Shown: piece after piece, positions 1 through 8,703 of the stretch
Layout: every line of letters starts with the position of its first letter
Numbering within the stretch: position 1 is the first letter of the stretch
Source of the DNA: Acinetobacter suaedae
Lineage (GTDB): Bacteria; Pseudomonadota; Gammaproteobacteria; Pseudomonadales; Moraxellaceae
Assembly (NCBI RefSeq): GCF_008630915.1
Contig: NZ_CP043909.1
Location: 3,286,001-3,350,000 of the forward strand
Reading direction: 5' to 3'
Length of the DNA stretch: 64,000 bases
Made by a program: the position numbers and the translations under genes
The notes under the pieces: generated by a model
What the model was told of the DNA's origin: nothing
Database searches by the model: none
Seen by the model: the letters and a program-made list of their open reading frames with translations, nothing else

Positions 1-206
1 AATCTCCATGTATCCATTCCTTTGCGCTTCTGAATATACGCATTTAATCTCTCTGAAATTACAAAATCGGAAAGAATAGATGTTTGAGTAAGAGATAAAT
101 CTATAACATTTGTCAAAGAATTATTCTTTGAAATATTGTTTAAATCATAATAGAAAATATATCTTTTTTTCAGAATGTATTTCTCAATAAAACTATATGA
201 CCGCAT
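1..206 (-). CDS. Capsule-locus gene of unknown function, 5' part only
   Basis: An open frame starts at an ATG at 206 and runs off the left edge, giving 68 residues that begin MRSYSFIEKYILKKRYIFYY. Its start overlaps the end of the wzx frame by 14 bases, so it is probably translated in the same capsule operon. Position right after wzx suggests a glycan-modifying enzyme such as an acetyltransferase or glycosyltransferase, but no diagnostic motif is visible in this fragment. The DNA is very AT-rich, as is usual for the variable part of Acinetobacter K loci. No function is assigned. Confidence 0.6.
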   Translation of the reverse strand, partial: MRSYSFIEKYILKKRYIFYYDLNNISKNNSLTNVIDLSLTQTSILSDFVISERLNAYIQKRKGMDTWR

Positions 207-1557
207 CTAAGCTCCATTTAATAAAAAATACTACTCCTAAAACAGGAACAAGATATAATATATTTGTTCTCATTATATTAATAAGAGAGACTTTAGCACG
301 AATAAAATAATAAGATATCATTAAGAAATAAACTATTGCGCTTACAACAGCAAAAAGCTGAATCGCACTATCTGCTCCTACTTCCAAACCAATTGCAACA
401 AATAAAGCGCCAAATCTTGCAAAAAAAGTGAGCAGTTGCGAAATCAAAGCCTCTTTTTGAAGCTCTAAAACCACAGTTAAATTTGAAAGTGGAGTCCATT
501 GAAACTGTAAAAAAATCCAAGGTGCTAACCATTGAGCATACTCACCAGCCTTATACCATTGCTCTCCAAGCACAAATGCAAAAAGTTCAGGCCCAAAAAC
601 AATAAGAATAGCCGTGGGTAGGCACCCCAGTTGGACTAGTTTTTTATTAAACTGTAAAACAAGTGTATTTAAACGCCCTTCGCGATTTGCTTTTGGTGCT
701 TCTGATAAGAACACACTTCCTATTGCCTGACCAATCAAACTTATAGGCAAAGAAACTAACTTCAATGTTAATGCATACAAGCCTGCAACAGTTGCACCAA
801 ATAAACTTAAAAAAACCAAAGGTGCGAGCTGTAAACTTGCGGTATTAAATAATCCAGTCCACGTAGAGTAAATTGGAAAACTTTTATAGCGTTTTGCAAC
901 AGCTTTGATCTGAACAAACTGAACCTTGCGAAACTCTTTGGTATTCCTAATGGCTTGTAGAGATAGCTTTAAACTACCAGCACCTTGACCAACAGCCTGC
1001 CCAAGCAACAAACCCAGAGCTGATAACTTAAAAGTACTTAATTGAATCAGCAATGTCACTATCGACTGTATTACTCTCGTACTGGCAATCGCTTTATATT
1101 GCTTTTGCCTTACACACCATGCATTACAAATCTGATACAATCCAATAAAAAAAATAGAGAATGGTAATAACCATAGATAAGAAGCAAGTTGTGGAGCATT
1201 TAGTAAACTTGCAATAGGCTTCGACAACAAAATAGTAGAAACACTTGCAATGAACGTTGTAAATAATAAGCATAAAAAAGCTAAAACTGTTATAGCAACT
1301 GTATCTTCTATCTTCTCAGGTAAATGAATCGCCAACTCATAGCGCCCATTTGCCACCACAGTAAAAAAAGCAAGTAAAGCAACAAAAGCTGCCAATATGC
1401 CAAAATCACTAGGGCTATATAGTCGAGTAAGAAATGGCGTTGCAGCAATTAGTAATAATTGCGCCCCAGCCGTTCCACCAACCAGCAATCCAACCGACTT
1501 TAACAAGCCTCCTTGAGCATTTAGTTTTCGATTCACTTTTTCAAGAAGGCTGTTCAC
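193..1557 (-). CDS. wzx: Wzx-type polysaccharide flippase
   Basis: This 454-residue protein is hydrophobic throughout, with about a dozen predicted membrane segments. The early stretch GGTAGAQLLLIAATPFLTRL is typical of O-antigen/capsule repeat-unit translocases of the MOP superfamily. Its expected role is to flip the undecaprenyl-linked repeat unit to the periplasmic face before Wzy polymerisation. It follows the dgaC-like aminotransferase gene with 2 bases between them and overlaps the next partial gene, so it belongs to the leftward capsule operon. Wzx proteins diverge strongly, so assignment rests on topology and context. No Wzy is visible in this window. Confidence 0.85.
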   Translation of the reverse strand: MNSLLEKVNRKLNAQGGLLKSVGLLVGGTAGAQLLLIAATPFLTRLYSPSDFGILAAFVALLAFFTVVANGRYELAIHLPEKIEDTVAITVLAFLCLLFTTFIASVSTILLSKPIASLLNAPQLASYLWLLPFSIFFIGLYQICNAWCVRQKQYKAIASTRVIQSIVTLLIQLSTFKLSALGLLLGQAVGQGAGSLKLSLQAIRNTKEFRKVQFVQIKAVAKRYKSFPIYSTWTGLFNTASLQLAPLVFLSLFGATVAGLYALTLKLVSLPISLIGQAIGSVFLSEAPKANREGRLNTLVLQFNKKLVQLGCLPTAILIVFGPELFAFVLGEQWYKAGEYAQWLAPWIFLQFQWTPLSNLTVVLELQKEALISQLLTFFARFGALFVAIGLEVGADSAIQLFAVVSAIVYFLMISYYFIRAKVSLINIMRTNILYLVPVLGVVFFIKWSLDAVI

Positions 1558-1559
1558 GA

Positions 1560-2642
1560 TTAATGTCCAAAAGCAGCAACGATCTTTAATTGATCTTCAA
1601 AAGACAAATACGGATGCATAGGCAAGCTCATAACTCTTTCCGCAATTGCATCACCCACAGGTAACACCACACTTGCATCTGCTACTGCAGGTTGCTTATT
1701 CAAAGGAATCGGATAATGTACAGCCGTTGGAATCCCTTGAGCTTTTAGTTTTTCCTGAACATCTGCACGATTGTCGACCTGAATCGTATACTGTGCCCAT
1801 GCACTGGTATTATCTGGCTCAAGATATGGCGTTGTCTGGATACCCGCCTGATTAAATAACTGGTTATAAACTTCAGCTACTTTTTGACGTGCCTGCATTT
1901 CATCATACAAAATTTCTAGTTTTGGTAACAAAATAGCAGCCTGAATGGTATCTAAGCGACTATTCACACCCACACGGATATGGTGGTAACGCTTATCCTG
2001 TCCATGACGTGCAATCTGGCGAATCACTTTAGCCAACTCATCATCGCTGGTAAAAATAGCCCCACCATCACCATAGCAGCCCAGTGGCTTACTTGGAAAA
2101 AAGCTGGTACAAGCAACCGTACTTAAATTACAGCTTTTACGACCTTTGTAAGTGGCGCCAAAGCTTTGTGCCGCATCTTCGATTACCGGAATACCATACT
2201 TTGCAGCAATCGCGTTGATTGCATCAAAGTCAGCACACTGGCCATATAAGCTCACCGGAATAATGGCTTTTGTGCGAGGAGTAATAGCTGCTTCTAGTTT
2301 TTCCGCATCCAGATTATAGGTTTTAGGGTTGACATCCACGTAGACTGGCTTCGCACCTAATAAAGCCACTGTTTCCGCTGTCGCAATATAAGTGAAGCCT
2401 GGTGTGATCACCTCATCACCTGAGCCTATACTAAATGCCATTTGTGCAATTTGTAAGGCATCGGTTCCATTGGCGCAGGTAATACAGTACTTTGTACCAA
2501 CATATGCAGCTAACTTTTCTTCCAGTTCAGTCACTTCTGGACCTAGAATGTATTGACCATGCGTCAATACCTTTTGAATACCTGCATCAATTTTATCTTT
2601 AATTCGATGTTGCTGTGCTTTTAAATCAATAAAGTCAATCAT
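1560..2642 (-). CDS. dgaC: DegT/DnrJ/EryC1 sugar aminotransferase, WbpE/DgaC-like
   Basis: This 360-residue protein is a PLP-dependent nucleotide-sugar aminotransferase. Family features are GTDALQIA near residue 59, EDAAQSFGA near 155, and SFFPSKPLGCYGDGGA near 180, whose lysine should carry PLP. In the Pseudomonas WbpABDE pathway this enzyme aminates the 3-keto sugar made by the WbpB partner, with glutamate as donor. Here it sits one base after the WbpD/DgaB-like gene and just before wzx. The full gna-dgaA-dgaB-dgaC set points to UDP-GlcNAc3NAcA synthesis. The dga names follow Acinetobacter K-locus usage. Confidence 0.9.
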   Translation of the reverse strand: MIDFIDLKAQQHRIKDKIDAGIQKVLTHGQYILGPEVTELEEKLAAYVGTKYCITCANGTDALQIAQMAFSIGSGDEVITPGFTYIATAETVALLGAKPVYVDVNPKTYNLDAEKLEAAITPRTKAIIPVSLYGQCADFDAINAIAAKYGIPVIEDAAQSFGATYKGRKSCNLSTVACTSFFPSKPLGCYGDGGAIFTSDDELAKVIRQIARHGQDKRYHHIRVGVNSRLDTIQAAILLPKLEILYDEMQARQKVAEVYNQLFNQAGIQTTPYLEPDNTSAWAQYTIQVDNRADVQEKLKAQGIPTAVHYPIPLNKQPAVADASVVLPVGDAIAERVMSLPMHPYLSFEDQLKIVAAFGH

Positions 2643-2643
2643 A

Positions 2644-3222
2644 TTAACCTTGCTTTGTTAGTGTCGTTCCATCGAGTTGATAAACTACGCCTGTATGAGA
2701 ACAGATAGCCTGAGCTTGTCCCTGCAAAGGTAAATCAAGCTGTTCACCAAACTCACTCATCCAGCCGATTTGTTTCGCAGGTACACCCACCATCAGTGCA
2801 TAAGCCGGGACATCTTTGTTCACTACCGCACCCGCCCCAACAAAAGCATATGCGCCGATCGTCACGCCACAGACAATGGTACAGTTTGCCCCTAATGTGG
2901 CACCCTTTTTCACCAGCGTGTCACGATATTGATCTTTACGCTCAATGAGGGAACGTGGGTTATAAACATTTGTAAATACCATGCTTGGGCCACAAAAAAC
3001 CCCTTCTTCCAAAGTAACGTTATCGTAAACCGATACATTATTTTGGACTTTACAATGGTCACCAATTACTACTCGGTTGCCAACAAATACGTTTTGGCCT
3101 AAAGAAACGCCTTTACCAATTTTTGCTCCGCCACAGACGTGAACAAAATGCCAAACACGCGAATCTTCACCAATTTGTGCACCATTATCGACTATGGCAG
3201 TTTCGTGTTGATAAAAGCTCAT
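2644..3222 (-). CDS. dgaB: Left-handed beta-helix N-acetyltransferase, WbpD/DgaB-like
   Basis: The 192-residue protein has hexapeptide-repeat turns throughout (for example [15 protein letters not shown] and [20 protein letters not shown]), so it folds as a left-handed beta helix and is probably a trimer. WbpD homologues use acetyl-CoA to acetylate the 3-amino group of the UDP-linked 2-acetamido-3-amino uronic acid. The length matches WbpD. The start codon overlaps the end of dgaA by 4 bases (ATGA), indicating translational coupling. The order oxidoreductase, acetyltransferase, aminotransferase is as expected for this pathway. Confidence 0.9.
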   Translation of the reverse strand: MSFYQHETAIVDNGAQIGEDSRVWHFVHVCGGAKIGKGVSLGQNVFVGNRVVIGDHCKVQNNVSVYDNVTLEEGVFCGPSMVFTNVYNPRSLIERKDQYRDTLVKKGATLGANCTIVCGVTIGAYAFVGAGAVVNKDVPAYALMVGVPAKQIGWMSEFGEQLDLPLQGQAQAICSHTGVVYQLDGTTLTKQG

Positions 3223-4169
3223 GCTTTTTTCACCTTCGCCAATAATGGATGCGGATTTGCAGGATTTTCTACAACTGGAGAAACACGAATTACTTCCACT
3301 GTTTCAATTGCCGCTCGGTTTTCTTCAACACCGTAACCTTTACCTTCTAATACACGTTGATAACTTTGTGTATGTAAATCGGTAAAGCCACCTGAAAACT
3401 CTAATTCTTCGTTTTCAATGGTAATACTACGATATGTTAATTTTTCACCTTGCACAGCATTTTCTGGAAGATTGTTAGCATCGATTGACAAGAACCAGCG
3501 CACACGTGCGCGTTCATACTCTAAATAACCAGAAGCTGTTTTTTCATCGCGATAATGCACTTCATTTTTTACAATATTGCCAAAAATAAAATGCAACATA
3601 TCATAGAAATGTACACCAATATTTGTCGCCACCCCCCCAGATTTATTATCCACCCCTTTCCAAGATTTCAAATACCATTTACCACGTGAAGTGAGATAAG
3701 TAAGGTCAACATCAAATACTTTATCAGCAGGTGCAGCCTGTACTTTATCGCGCAAGGCAATAATAGACGGATGTAAACGTAACTGTAAAATTGAGTTTAC
3801 CTTGGCACCATATTGTTTTTCATATTCAGAGAGCATGTTCAAATCTTCTGAATTCAGTACCAATGGTTTTTCACAAATTACTTCAATACCGTTTTTCAAC
3901 GCATATTTCATGTGAGGGGCATGTAGGTAGTTAGGTGAACAGATGGCAACATAGTCCAGCTTTTCACCTTTTAATTTTTGGTCTTCTACGTAAGCTTCGA
4001 ACTCTTCAAATTCGGTAAAGAATTCTGCTTCAGGGAAGTGACTGTCCATAATCCCGACAGAATCATTTACATCCATGGCTACAGCTAAAGTATTACCTGT
4101 TTCTTTGATCGCTTTCAGATGGCGGGGTGCGATATATCCAGCCGCACCGATAAGAGCAAATTTTTTCAT
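3219..4169 (-). CDS. dgaA: Gfo/Idh/MocA-type sugar 3-dehydrogenase, WbpB/DgaA-like
   Basis: This 316-residue NAD(P)-dependent oxidoreductase has an N-terminal Rossmann motif ([14 protein letters not shown]) and the GFO/IDH/MocA signature [14 protein letters not shown] followed by CEKPLVL. WbpB-type enzymes oxidise C3 of UDP-GlcNAcA so that the aminotransferase partner can act. I start it at the ATG at 4169 because the upstream in-frame codon is TTG and MKKFALIG gives the usual WbpB length; the SD-like GAAGTGA lies just upstream. It is 26 bases downstream of gna and overlaps dgaB by 4 bases. Confidence 0.9.
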   Translation of the reverse strand: MKKFALIGAAGYIAPRHLKAIKETGNTLAVAMDVNDSVGIMDSHFPEAEFFTEFEEFEAYVEDQKLKGEKLDYVAICSPNYLHAPHMKYALKNGIEVICEKPLVLNSEDLNMLSEYEKQYGAKVNSILQLRLHPSIIALRDKVQAAPADKVFDVDLTYLTSRGKWYLKSWKGVDNKSGGVATNIGVHFYDMLHFIFGNIVKNEVHYRDEKTASGYLEYERARVRWFLSIDANNLPENAVQGEKLTYRSITIENEELEFSGGFTDLHTQSYQRVLEGKGYGVEENRAAIETVEVIRVSPVVENPANPHPLLAKVKKA

Positions 4170-4195
4170 CGTTTCACTTCTTTTCAATTTTTAAA

Positions 4196-5494
4196 TTATA
4201 AACGGAAGACTGTAAAACCTTGTTCAGTCATGCTTATACGGTCAAATAACCCTTTGACATCAGCAAGAACAGGTTGATTACTGCGCACATAACTTTTTAG
4301 CTCAGCTGCTGACAAATTACGGAACTCGTTATGTCCCACCGCAACAACCAATGCATCGACTTTATGCTCTGCATTGACCTGACCTAATTGTATTCCATAT
4401 TCATGCTTCACTTCGTCAATATCTGCCCACGGATCTGCAACAACCACTTGAGCGCCCCAGGCTTCGAATTCTTTAATTAAATCTGCAACTTTACTGTTAC
4501 GGATATCTGGACAGTTTTCCTTAAAAGTAACACCAAGTACCCCCACCTTTGCGCGAGGTACATCAATGCCATTTTGTAGCATACGCTTAATGGTATTACG
4601 CGCTACGTAGCGTGCCATATTGTCATTAATACGACGACCCGCCAGAATAACCTGTGGATGGTAGCCCACTTCTTCAGCTTTATGGGTTAAATAGTATGGA
4701 TCGACACCAATACAATGCCCTCCCACCAGACCTGGACGGAATGGCAAGAAGTTCCACTTACTGCCAGCGGCTTCAAGTACATCTATAGTATCAATACCCA
4801 AACGATCAAAAATTACCGAAAGTTCATTTACCAAGGCAATGTTTAAGTCACGTTGTGTGTTTTCGATGACCTTGGCTGCTTCTGCAACTTTAATACTTGA
4901 CGCTTTATGGGTCCCGGCAGTGATAATACTTGCATAAACCTGATCAACAAAATCTGCAACTTCAGGTGTACTACCACTGGTAATTTTCTTAATCTTGGTT
5001 AGCGTGTTCACTTTATCGCCGGGATTAATCCGTTCTGGACTATAACCTGCAAAGAAATCCTGATTAAATTTCAGACCAGATACTTGCTCGAGTACTGGAA
5101 TACAAACTTCTTCCGTTGCGCCTGGGTATACTGTCGACTCATAAACAACAATATCACCTTTTTTAATTACTTTACCGAGTGTTTCACTCGCTTTTCTTAA
5201 AGGTGTTAAGTCTGGGCGGTTTACCTCATCAACAGGCGTAGGAACAGTGACAATGAAAAAATTGCATTCTTTTAAATCATCTAAATTTGCTGTATAGCTC
5301 AAATGAGAGGCTTTCTTTAATTCTTCTGACGAAACCTCTAATGTATGGTCTTGTCCACTTTTAAGCTCATCTACACGTTTTTGATGAATGTCAAATCCAA
5401 CAACCGAGACCTTCTTACCAAATTCAACCGCTAGCGGTAAACCGACATACCCTAAACCAATAATTGCTATTTTTAACTCGGCAAGTGTTAGCAT
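4196..5494 (-). CDS. gna: UDP-N-acetylglucosamine 6-dehydrogenase (Gna/WbpA/TviB family)
   Basis: This UDP-sugar dehydrogenase of about 432 residues oxidises C6 of a UDP-HexNAc to a uronic acid. Visible features are the NAD-binding IIGLGYVGLPLA at the N-terminus, the YVESTVYPG-like segment VVYESTVYPGATE, the catalytic cysteine in GGHCIGVDPYYL, and GVTFKENCPDIRNS before the C-terminal domain. The start at 5494 (MLTLAELKIAIIG) is chosen over one 15 codons upstream because it gives the family N-terminus and has an AAGG-type ribosome site. It is the first gene of the leftward sugar module. WecC-like ManNAc dehydrogenase is an alternative substrate assignment. Confidence 0.92.
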   Translation of the reverse strand: MLTLAELKIAIIGLGYVGLPLAVEFGKKVSVVGFDIHQKRVDELKSGQDHTLEVSSEELKKASHLSYTANLDDLKECNFFIVTVPTPVDEVNRPDLTPLRKASETLGKVIKKGDIVVYESTVYPGATEEVCIPVLEQVSGLKFNQDFFAGYSPERINPGDKVNTLTKIKKITSGSTPEVADFVDQVYASIITAGTHKASSIKVAEAAKVIENTQRDLNIALVNELSVIFDRLGIDTIDVLEAAGSKWNFLPFRPGLVGGHCIGVDPYYLTHKAEEVGYHPQVILAGRRINDNMARYVARNTIKRMLQNGIDVPRAKVGVLGVTFKENCPDIRNSKVADLIKEFEAWGAQVVVADPWADIDEVKHEYGIQLGQVNAEHKVDALVVAVGHNEFRNLSAAELKSYVRSNQPVLADVKGLFDRISMTEQGFTVFRL

Positions 5495-5567
5495 AAATAA
5501 AGCCTTATCCCTTACAATTTTTATCTGTAGATACTGCATAGAACAGCAATGAAATAATTGGGCGTAC

Positions 5568-5595
5568 TATATAGGAGTTTTTTTATAGCCTCTAC
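5568..5595 (-). promoter_or_regulatory. Candidate gna promoter with rrn-P1-like core
   Basis: Reading leftward, a TATATAGT-type -10 is preceded by an A-tract spacer ending in CTCC. On the plus strand the 16-mer TATAGGAGTTTTTTTA here is identical to the -10/spacer of the rrn promoter near 53271. No good -35 hexamer is present at the matching distance (GTAGAG or TGTAGA), so any promoter here is weaker or activator-dependent. The rest of the 5540-5705 gap shows no gene. Confidence 0.45.
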
Positions 5596-5705
5596 ATTTC
5601 AATTGTATGAATGTGTTTACATGGTTTCAGAACCCATACACTACTATCCATCATATCGTGAACCTCATCACAATATTATAAATTAAATGATATATTTTAT
5701 AGTGT

Positions 5706-6839
5706 TCAAACCAATTTACTTCTCATAAAGTCAACGATTGTCTGACAAGCCGTTCCATCCCCATAAGGATTATGCGCTTCCGCCATGCTGGCGTAGACTG
5801 TTGTACTCTCCAATAATTCACTTACGGCACCTTCAATCGCATTCACATCCGTCCCCACGAGACGTACTGTTCCCGCATCAACAGCTTCAGGTCGTTCTGT
5901 GGTATCTCGCATTACCAAAACAGGTTTGCCTAAAGAAGGAGCTTCTTCTTGTATACCACCTGAATCAGTTAAGATTAAATAGCTACGATTCATCAAATAA
6001 ACAAATGGCAGATAATCCTGAGGTGCGATCAGAAAAACATTATCAATATTGGCTAGCAGCTCATTTACAGGTTGCTGTACATTTGGATTTAGATGAACAG
6101 GGTAAACGATCTGAATATCTGGATATTTTTTTGCAAGGTTTGCCAAAGCTGTACAAATATTGAGAAAACCTTGCCCAAAGTTCTCACGACGATGCCCCGT
6201 GACTAAAATTAATTTTTTACTTTTATCTAAAAAACTAAACTCTTGCTCAAACTTCTGAATAAGGTTCTGTTCTTGCTCCACTTTGATTCTAACTTGTAGT
6301 AAAGCATCTATTACTGTATTCCCTGTAACCACTACAGATGTTGGATCAACATTTTCTTTAATCAAATTCTGATAAGAAGATTGCGTCGGCGCAAAGTGAT
6401 AATTTGCGAGAACGCCTGTAAGCTGACGATTTGCCTCTTCTGGCCAAGGTGAGTAAAGATCCCCTGTTCGTAAGCCTGCTTCTACATGACCAATTTTAAT
6501 TTTATGATAATAACCCGCTAGTGAGGCTGCAAATGTTGTTGCGGTATCACCATGAACAAGAATCAGATCAGGCGTCCACTCTGCAAAAACCTGTTCGAGG
6601 CCTTTCAAAACGCCAGAGGTCACATCAGATAAGGTTTGCCTTGGCTTCATTAAATTAAGATCAAAATCAGGCTTCAAATTAAATAGCTCTAAAACTTGAT
6701 CTAACATCTGACGATGTTGACCAGTTACACACACTTTGGTTTCAAAATCCTGATTAAAGGCTTTTAATTTTAATACTAAAGGTGCCATTTTAATTGCTTC
6801 TGGTCGTGTACCAAATATCAGTAAAATTCTTTTTTCCAT
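5706..6839 (-). CDS. mnaA: UDP-N-acetylglucosamine 2-epimerase (WecB/MnaA type)
   Basis: The 377-residue protein carries the WecB/MnaA signatures [13 protein letters not shown] at the N-terminus, [10 protein letters not shown] with [12 protein letters not shown] near residue 145, [10 protein letters not shown] near 215, and [12 protein letters not shown] near 290. It interconverts UDP-GlcNAc and UDP-ManNAc, or possibly the 2,3-diacetamido uronic acid form as WbpI does; its N-terminus resembles WecB more than WbpI. It is the first gene left of the divergent wza promoter region and is separated from gna by 212 bases that contain a candidate internal promoter. Its presence implies a manno-configured amino sugar in the capsule. 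Confidence 0.9.
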   Translation of the reverse strand: MEKRILLIFGTRPEAIKMAPLVLKLKAFNQDFETKVCVTGQHRQMLDQVLELFNLKPDFDLNLMKPRQTLSDVTSGVLKGLEQVFAEWTPDLILVHGDTATTFAASLAGYYHKIKIGHVEAGLRTGDLYSPWPEEANRQLTGVLANYHFAPTQSSYQNLIKENVDPTSVVVTGNTVIDALLQVRIKVEQEQNLIQKFEQEFSFLDKSKKLILVTGHRRENFGQGFLNICTALANLAKKYPDIQIVYPVHLNPNVQQPVNELLANIDNVFLIAPQDYLPFVYLMNRSYLILTDSGGIQEEAPSLGKPVLVMRDTTERPEAVDAGTVRLVGTDVNAIEGAVSELLESTTVYASMAEAHNPYGDGTACQTIVDFMRSKLV

Positions 6840-7157
6840 GTTCAGATCAACTCTTATTACATTTATATAAAATCAGCATACTACACATGACGTTAACTAA
6901 AATGGCTCAAAATAATTTCATTAAATGAATGATACAATTACAACCACAAGGCTTTGTTTTCCTCAACAACACCAATACGATGGGAATACATTTGTCTATA
7001 AGAAAATATTTTTGTAGTAATACTAAACATACAAAGCCCCTATATTTCTCAATGCTTTTTTGCAATTTTTCAGCTAGAATTGGACAAATTCTGGACCTCA
7101 AAACAGTACGTTTTAGGTGGTTGAGATTCATTAGATATTAATAATCAAGGGTCGTGT
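6840..7157. promoter_or_regulatory. Divergent capsule promoter region between mnaA and wza
   Basis: This AT-rich 318-bp gap must hold the start signals of both capsule operons. On the plus side a TAGAAT (about 7074) could be a -10 for wza, giving a leader of roughly 75 nt, but its -35 is poor. Short open frames on both strands here lack ribosome sites and codon character, and I reject them. No JUMPstart element is recognisable. Confidence 0.4.
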
Positions 7158-8258
7158 GTGAAGTATTATCAGCTTTTTTCTATTCTCGCAGTGAGTGTCG
7201 CTGCAACTAGTTGTGCTGTTACCCCAGGCTTACAAACTTATGACATCCCAACTGAAGGGGTGTATACTACCGATCTTGGAACAACCGTCAATGTCATTAA
7301 GATAGATCAGGAAAACTTAGCTGCTGTACAACCTGCACAAGTAGATTACCAACATCATTACAATGCTTTATTTCAAAAACAACAAGTCAACTATCGTTTA
7401 AGTGCAGGAGATATTCTTTCAATTCAGCTTTGGGCCTATCCAGAAATTACCCCGCCAACGACTACCATTAACAATCAACAAGCTGTTCAGGCTTCAGGTT
7501 ACCCGATTGATGCAAGTGGTTATATTCAGCTTCCTTTGGTTGGTCGTTATAAGGCTGCTGGAAAAAGTTTGGCACAACTGAATAATGAATTACGTAGCCA
7601 ATTCGCCCGTTATTTAAAGAATCCTGATGTTATCGTGCGTGTCTTATCTTATCAGGGCCAACGTTATTCAGTACAAGGCAGCGTGCTTCGAGGTGGTCAA
7701 TTCTATTTAAATGACCAACCAACCAGTATTTATACTGCGCTCGGTATGGCAGGCGGTATTAATGACAAAGGCGCAAATACTTATATTCAACTGATCCGCA
7801 ATGGTCAAACTTACGATCTGAATACAATTGAGCTTGAAAAGTCAGGCTACTCACTACATAAACTTTTAGTACAACCGAATGATACGATTTATGTGAGCAC
7901 GAGAGAAAACCAAAAGATTTATGTCATGGGTGAGTCTGGTAAGAACCAAGCCTTACCAATGCGTGATCAAGGCATGACATTAAGTGATGCTTTAGGGGAA
8001 AGCTTAGGAATCAACCCACTGTCAGGTAGTGCTAGTCGTATTTATGTACTGAGAACCAATCCAAATGATCGCAGCACTGCGCTGTACCATATGAATTTGA
8101 TGAGTTTAGGTGACTTTGGGCTCGCTAATCAATTTAAACTGCGTAGTAATGATATCATCTATGTCGATGCTACTGGTTTAACGCGTTGGCAGCGTGTGGT
8201 CAACCAAATTATTCCGTTCTCAAGTGCTTTGTATAATATTGACCGTTTGGGGAATTGA
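7158..8258 (+). CDS. wza: Wza capsule export outer-membrane lipoprotein
   Basis: The 366-residue protein begins at a GTG with a good ribosome site (AAGGG, 7 bases upstream). It has a lipoprotein signal peptide ending in ATSCAVTP, so Cys19 should be lipidated. The polysaccharide export domain follows (YRLSAGDILSIQLWAYPE near residue 80, YIQLPLVGRYKAAG near 123), then two SLBB-like repeats (YSVQGSVLRGG and IYVMGESGKN). Wza forms the octameric outer-membrane channel for group 1-type capsule and partners the Wzc kinase. It starts the rightward operon wza-wzb-wzc; its stop codon overlaps the wzb start by one base. Confidence 0.95.
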   Translation: MKYYQLFSILAVSVAATSCAVTPGLQTYDIPTEGVYTTDLGTTVNVIKIDQENLAAVQPAQVDYQHHYNALFQKQQVNYRLSAGDILSIQLWAYPEITPPTTTINNQQAVQASGYPIDASGYIQLPLVGRYKAAGKSLAQLNNELRSQFARYLKNPDVIVRVLSYQGQRYSVQGSVLRGGQFYLNDQPTSIYTALGMAGGINDKGANTYIQLIRNGQTYDLNTIELEKSGYSLHKLLVQPNDTIYVSTRENQKIYVMGESGKNQALPMRDQGMTLSDALGESLGINPLSGSASRIYVLRTNPNDRSTALYHMNLMSLGDFGLANQFKLRSNDIIYVDATGLTRWQRVVNQIIPFSSALYNIDRLGN

Positions 8259-8686
8259 TGCAGATTAAAAATATCTTGGTGATCTGTGTAGGAAATATCT
8301 GCCGCAGTCCAATGGCAGAATATTTCTTAAAACAAGCCTACCCCCAACTCCATATAGAATCAGCTGGTATTTCAGGCTTAACCGGCCAGCCAGCAGATGA
8401 AAAAGCCTTGCATTGTATGCAAGCACTTGATATCGATATGAGTGCGCATATTGCAAAAAAGCTAAAAGCGGAGCATCTAAAAAATGCAGACTTGGTTTTG
8501 GTGATGAGTCAAAATCAACAAAAACATATTGAACAAACATGGCCATTTGCTAAAGGCAAAGTCTTTCGCCTAGGACACTGGCAAAATAAAAATGTGACCG
8601 ATCCCTATCAACATGATCAAGCTTTTTTTGATAGTACATGCCAGCTGATTCAGCAATGTGTAGCTGATTGGAAAAAATATATTTAA
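8258..8686 (+). CDS. wzb: Wzb low-molecular-weight protein tyrosine phosphatase
   Basis: The 142-residue cytoplasmic phosphatase contains the LMW-PTP loop CVGNICRSP (CX5R) near residue 10 and the general-acid region DPYQHD near residue 116. It dephosphorylates the C-terminal tyrosine cluster of Wzc, a cycle needed for capsule assembly. I start it at the ATG at 8258, which overlaps the wza stop (TGATG) and follows a GGGGA ribosome site; the upstream in-frame codon is TTG. Confidence 0.95.
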   Translation: MQIKNILVICVGNICRSPMAEYFLKQAYPQLHIESAGISGLTGQPADEKALHCMQALDIDMSAHIAKKLKAEHLKNADLVLVMSQNQQKHIEQTWPFAKGKVFRLGHWQNKNVTDPYQHDQAFFDSTCQLIQQCVADWKKYI

Positions 8687-8703
8687 CTTTTAGATTTAAG
8701 ATT

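Noticed and set aside
6907-7141. Short open frames on both strands between mnaA and wza
   Set aside because: No ribosome site, no recognisable protein character, and they mirror each other in the same DNA; this is promoter DNA.
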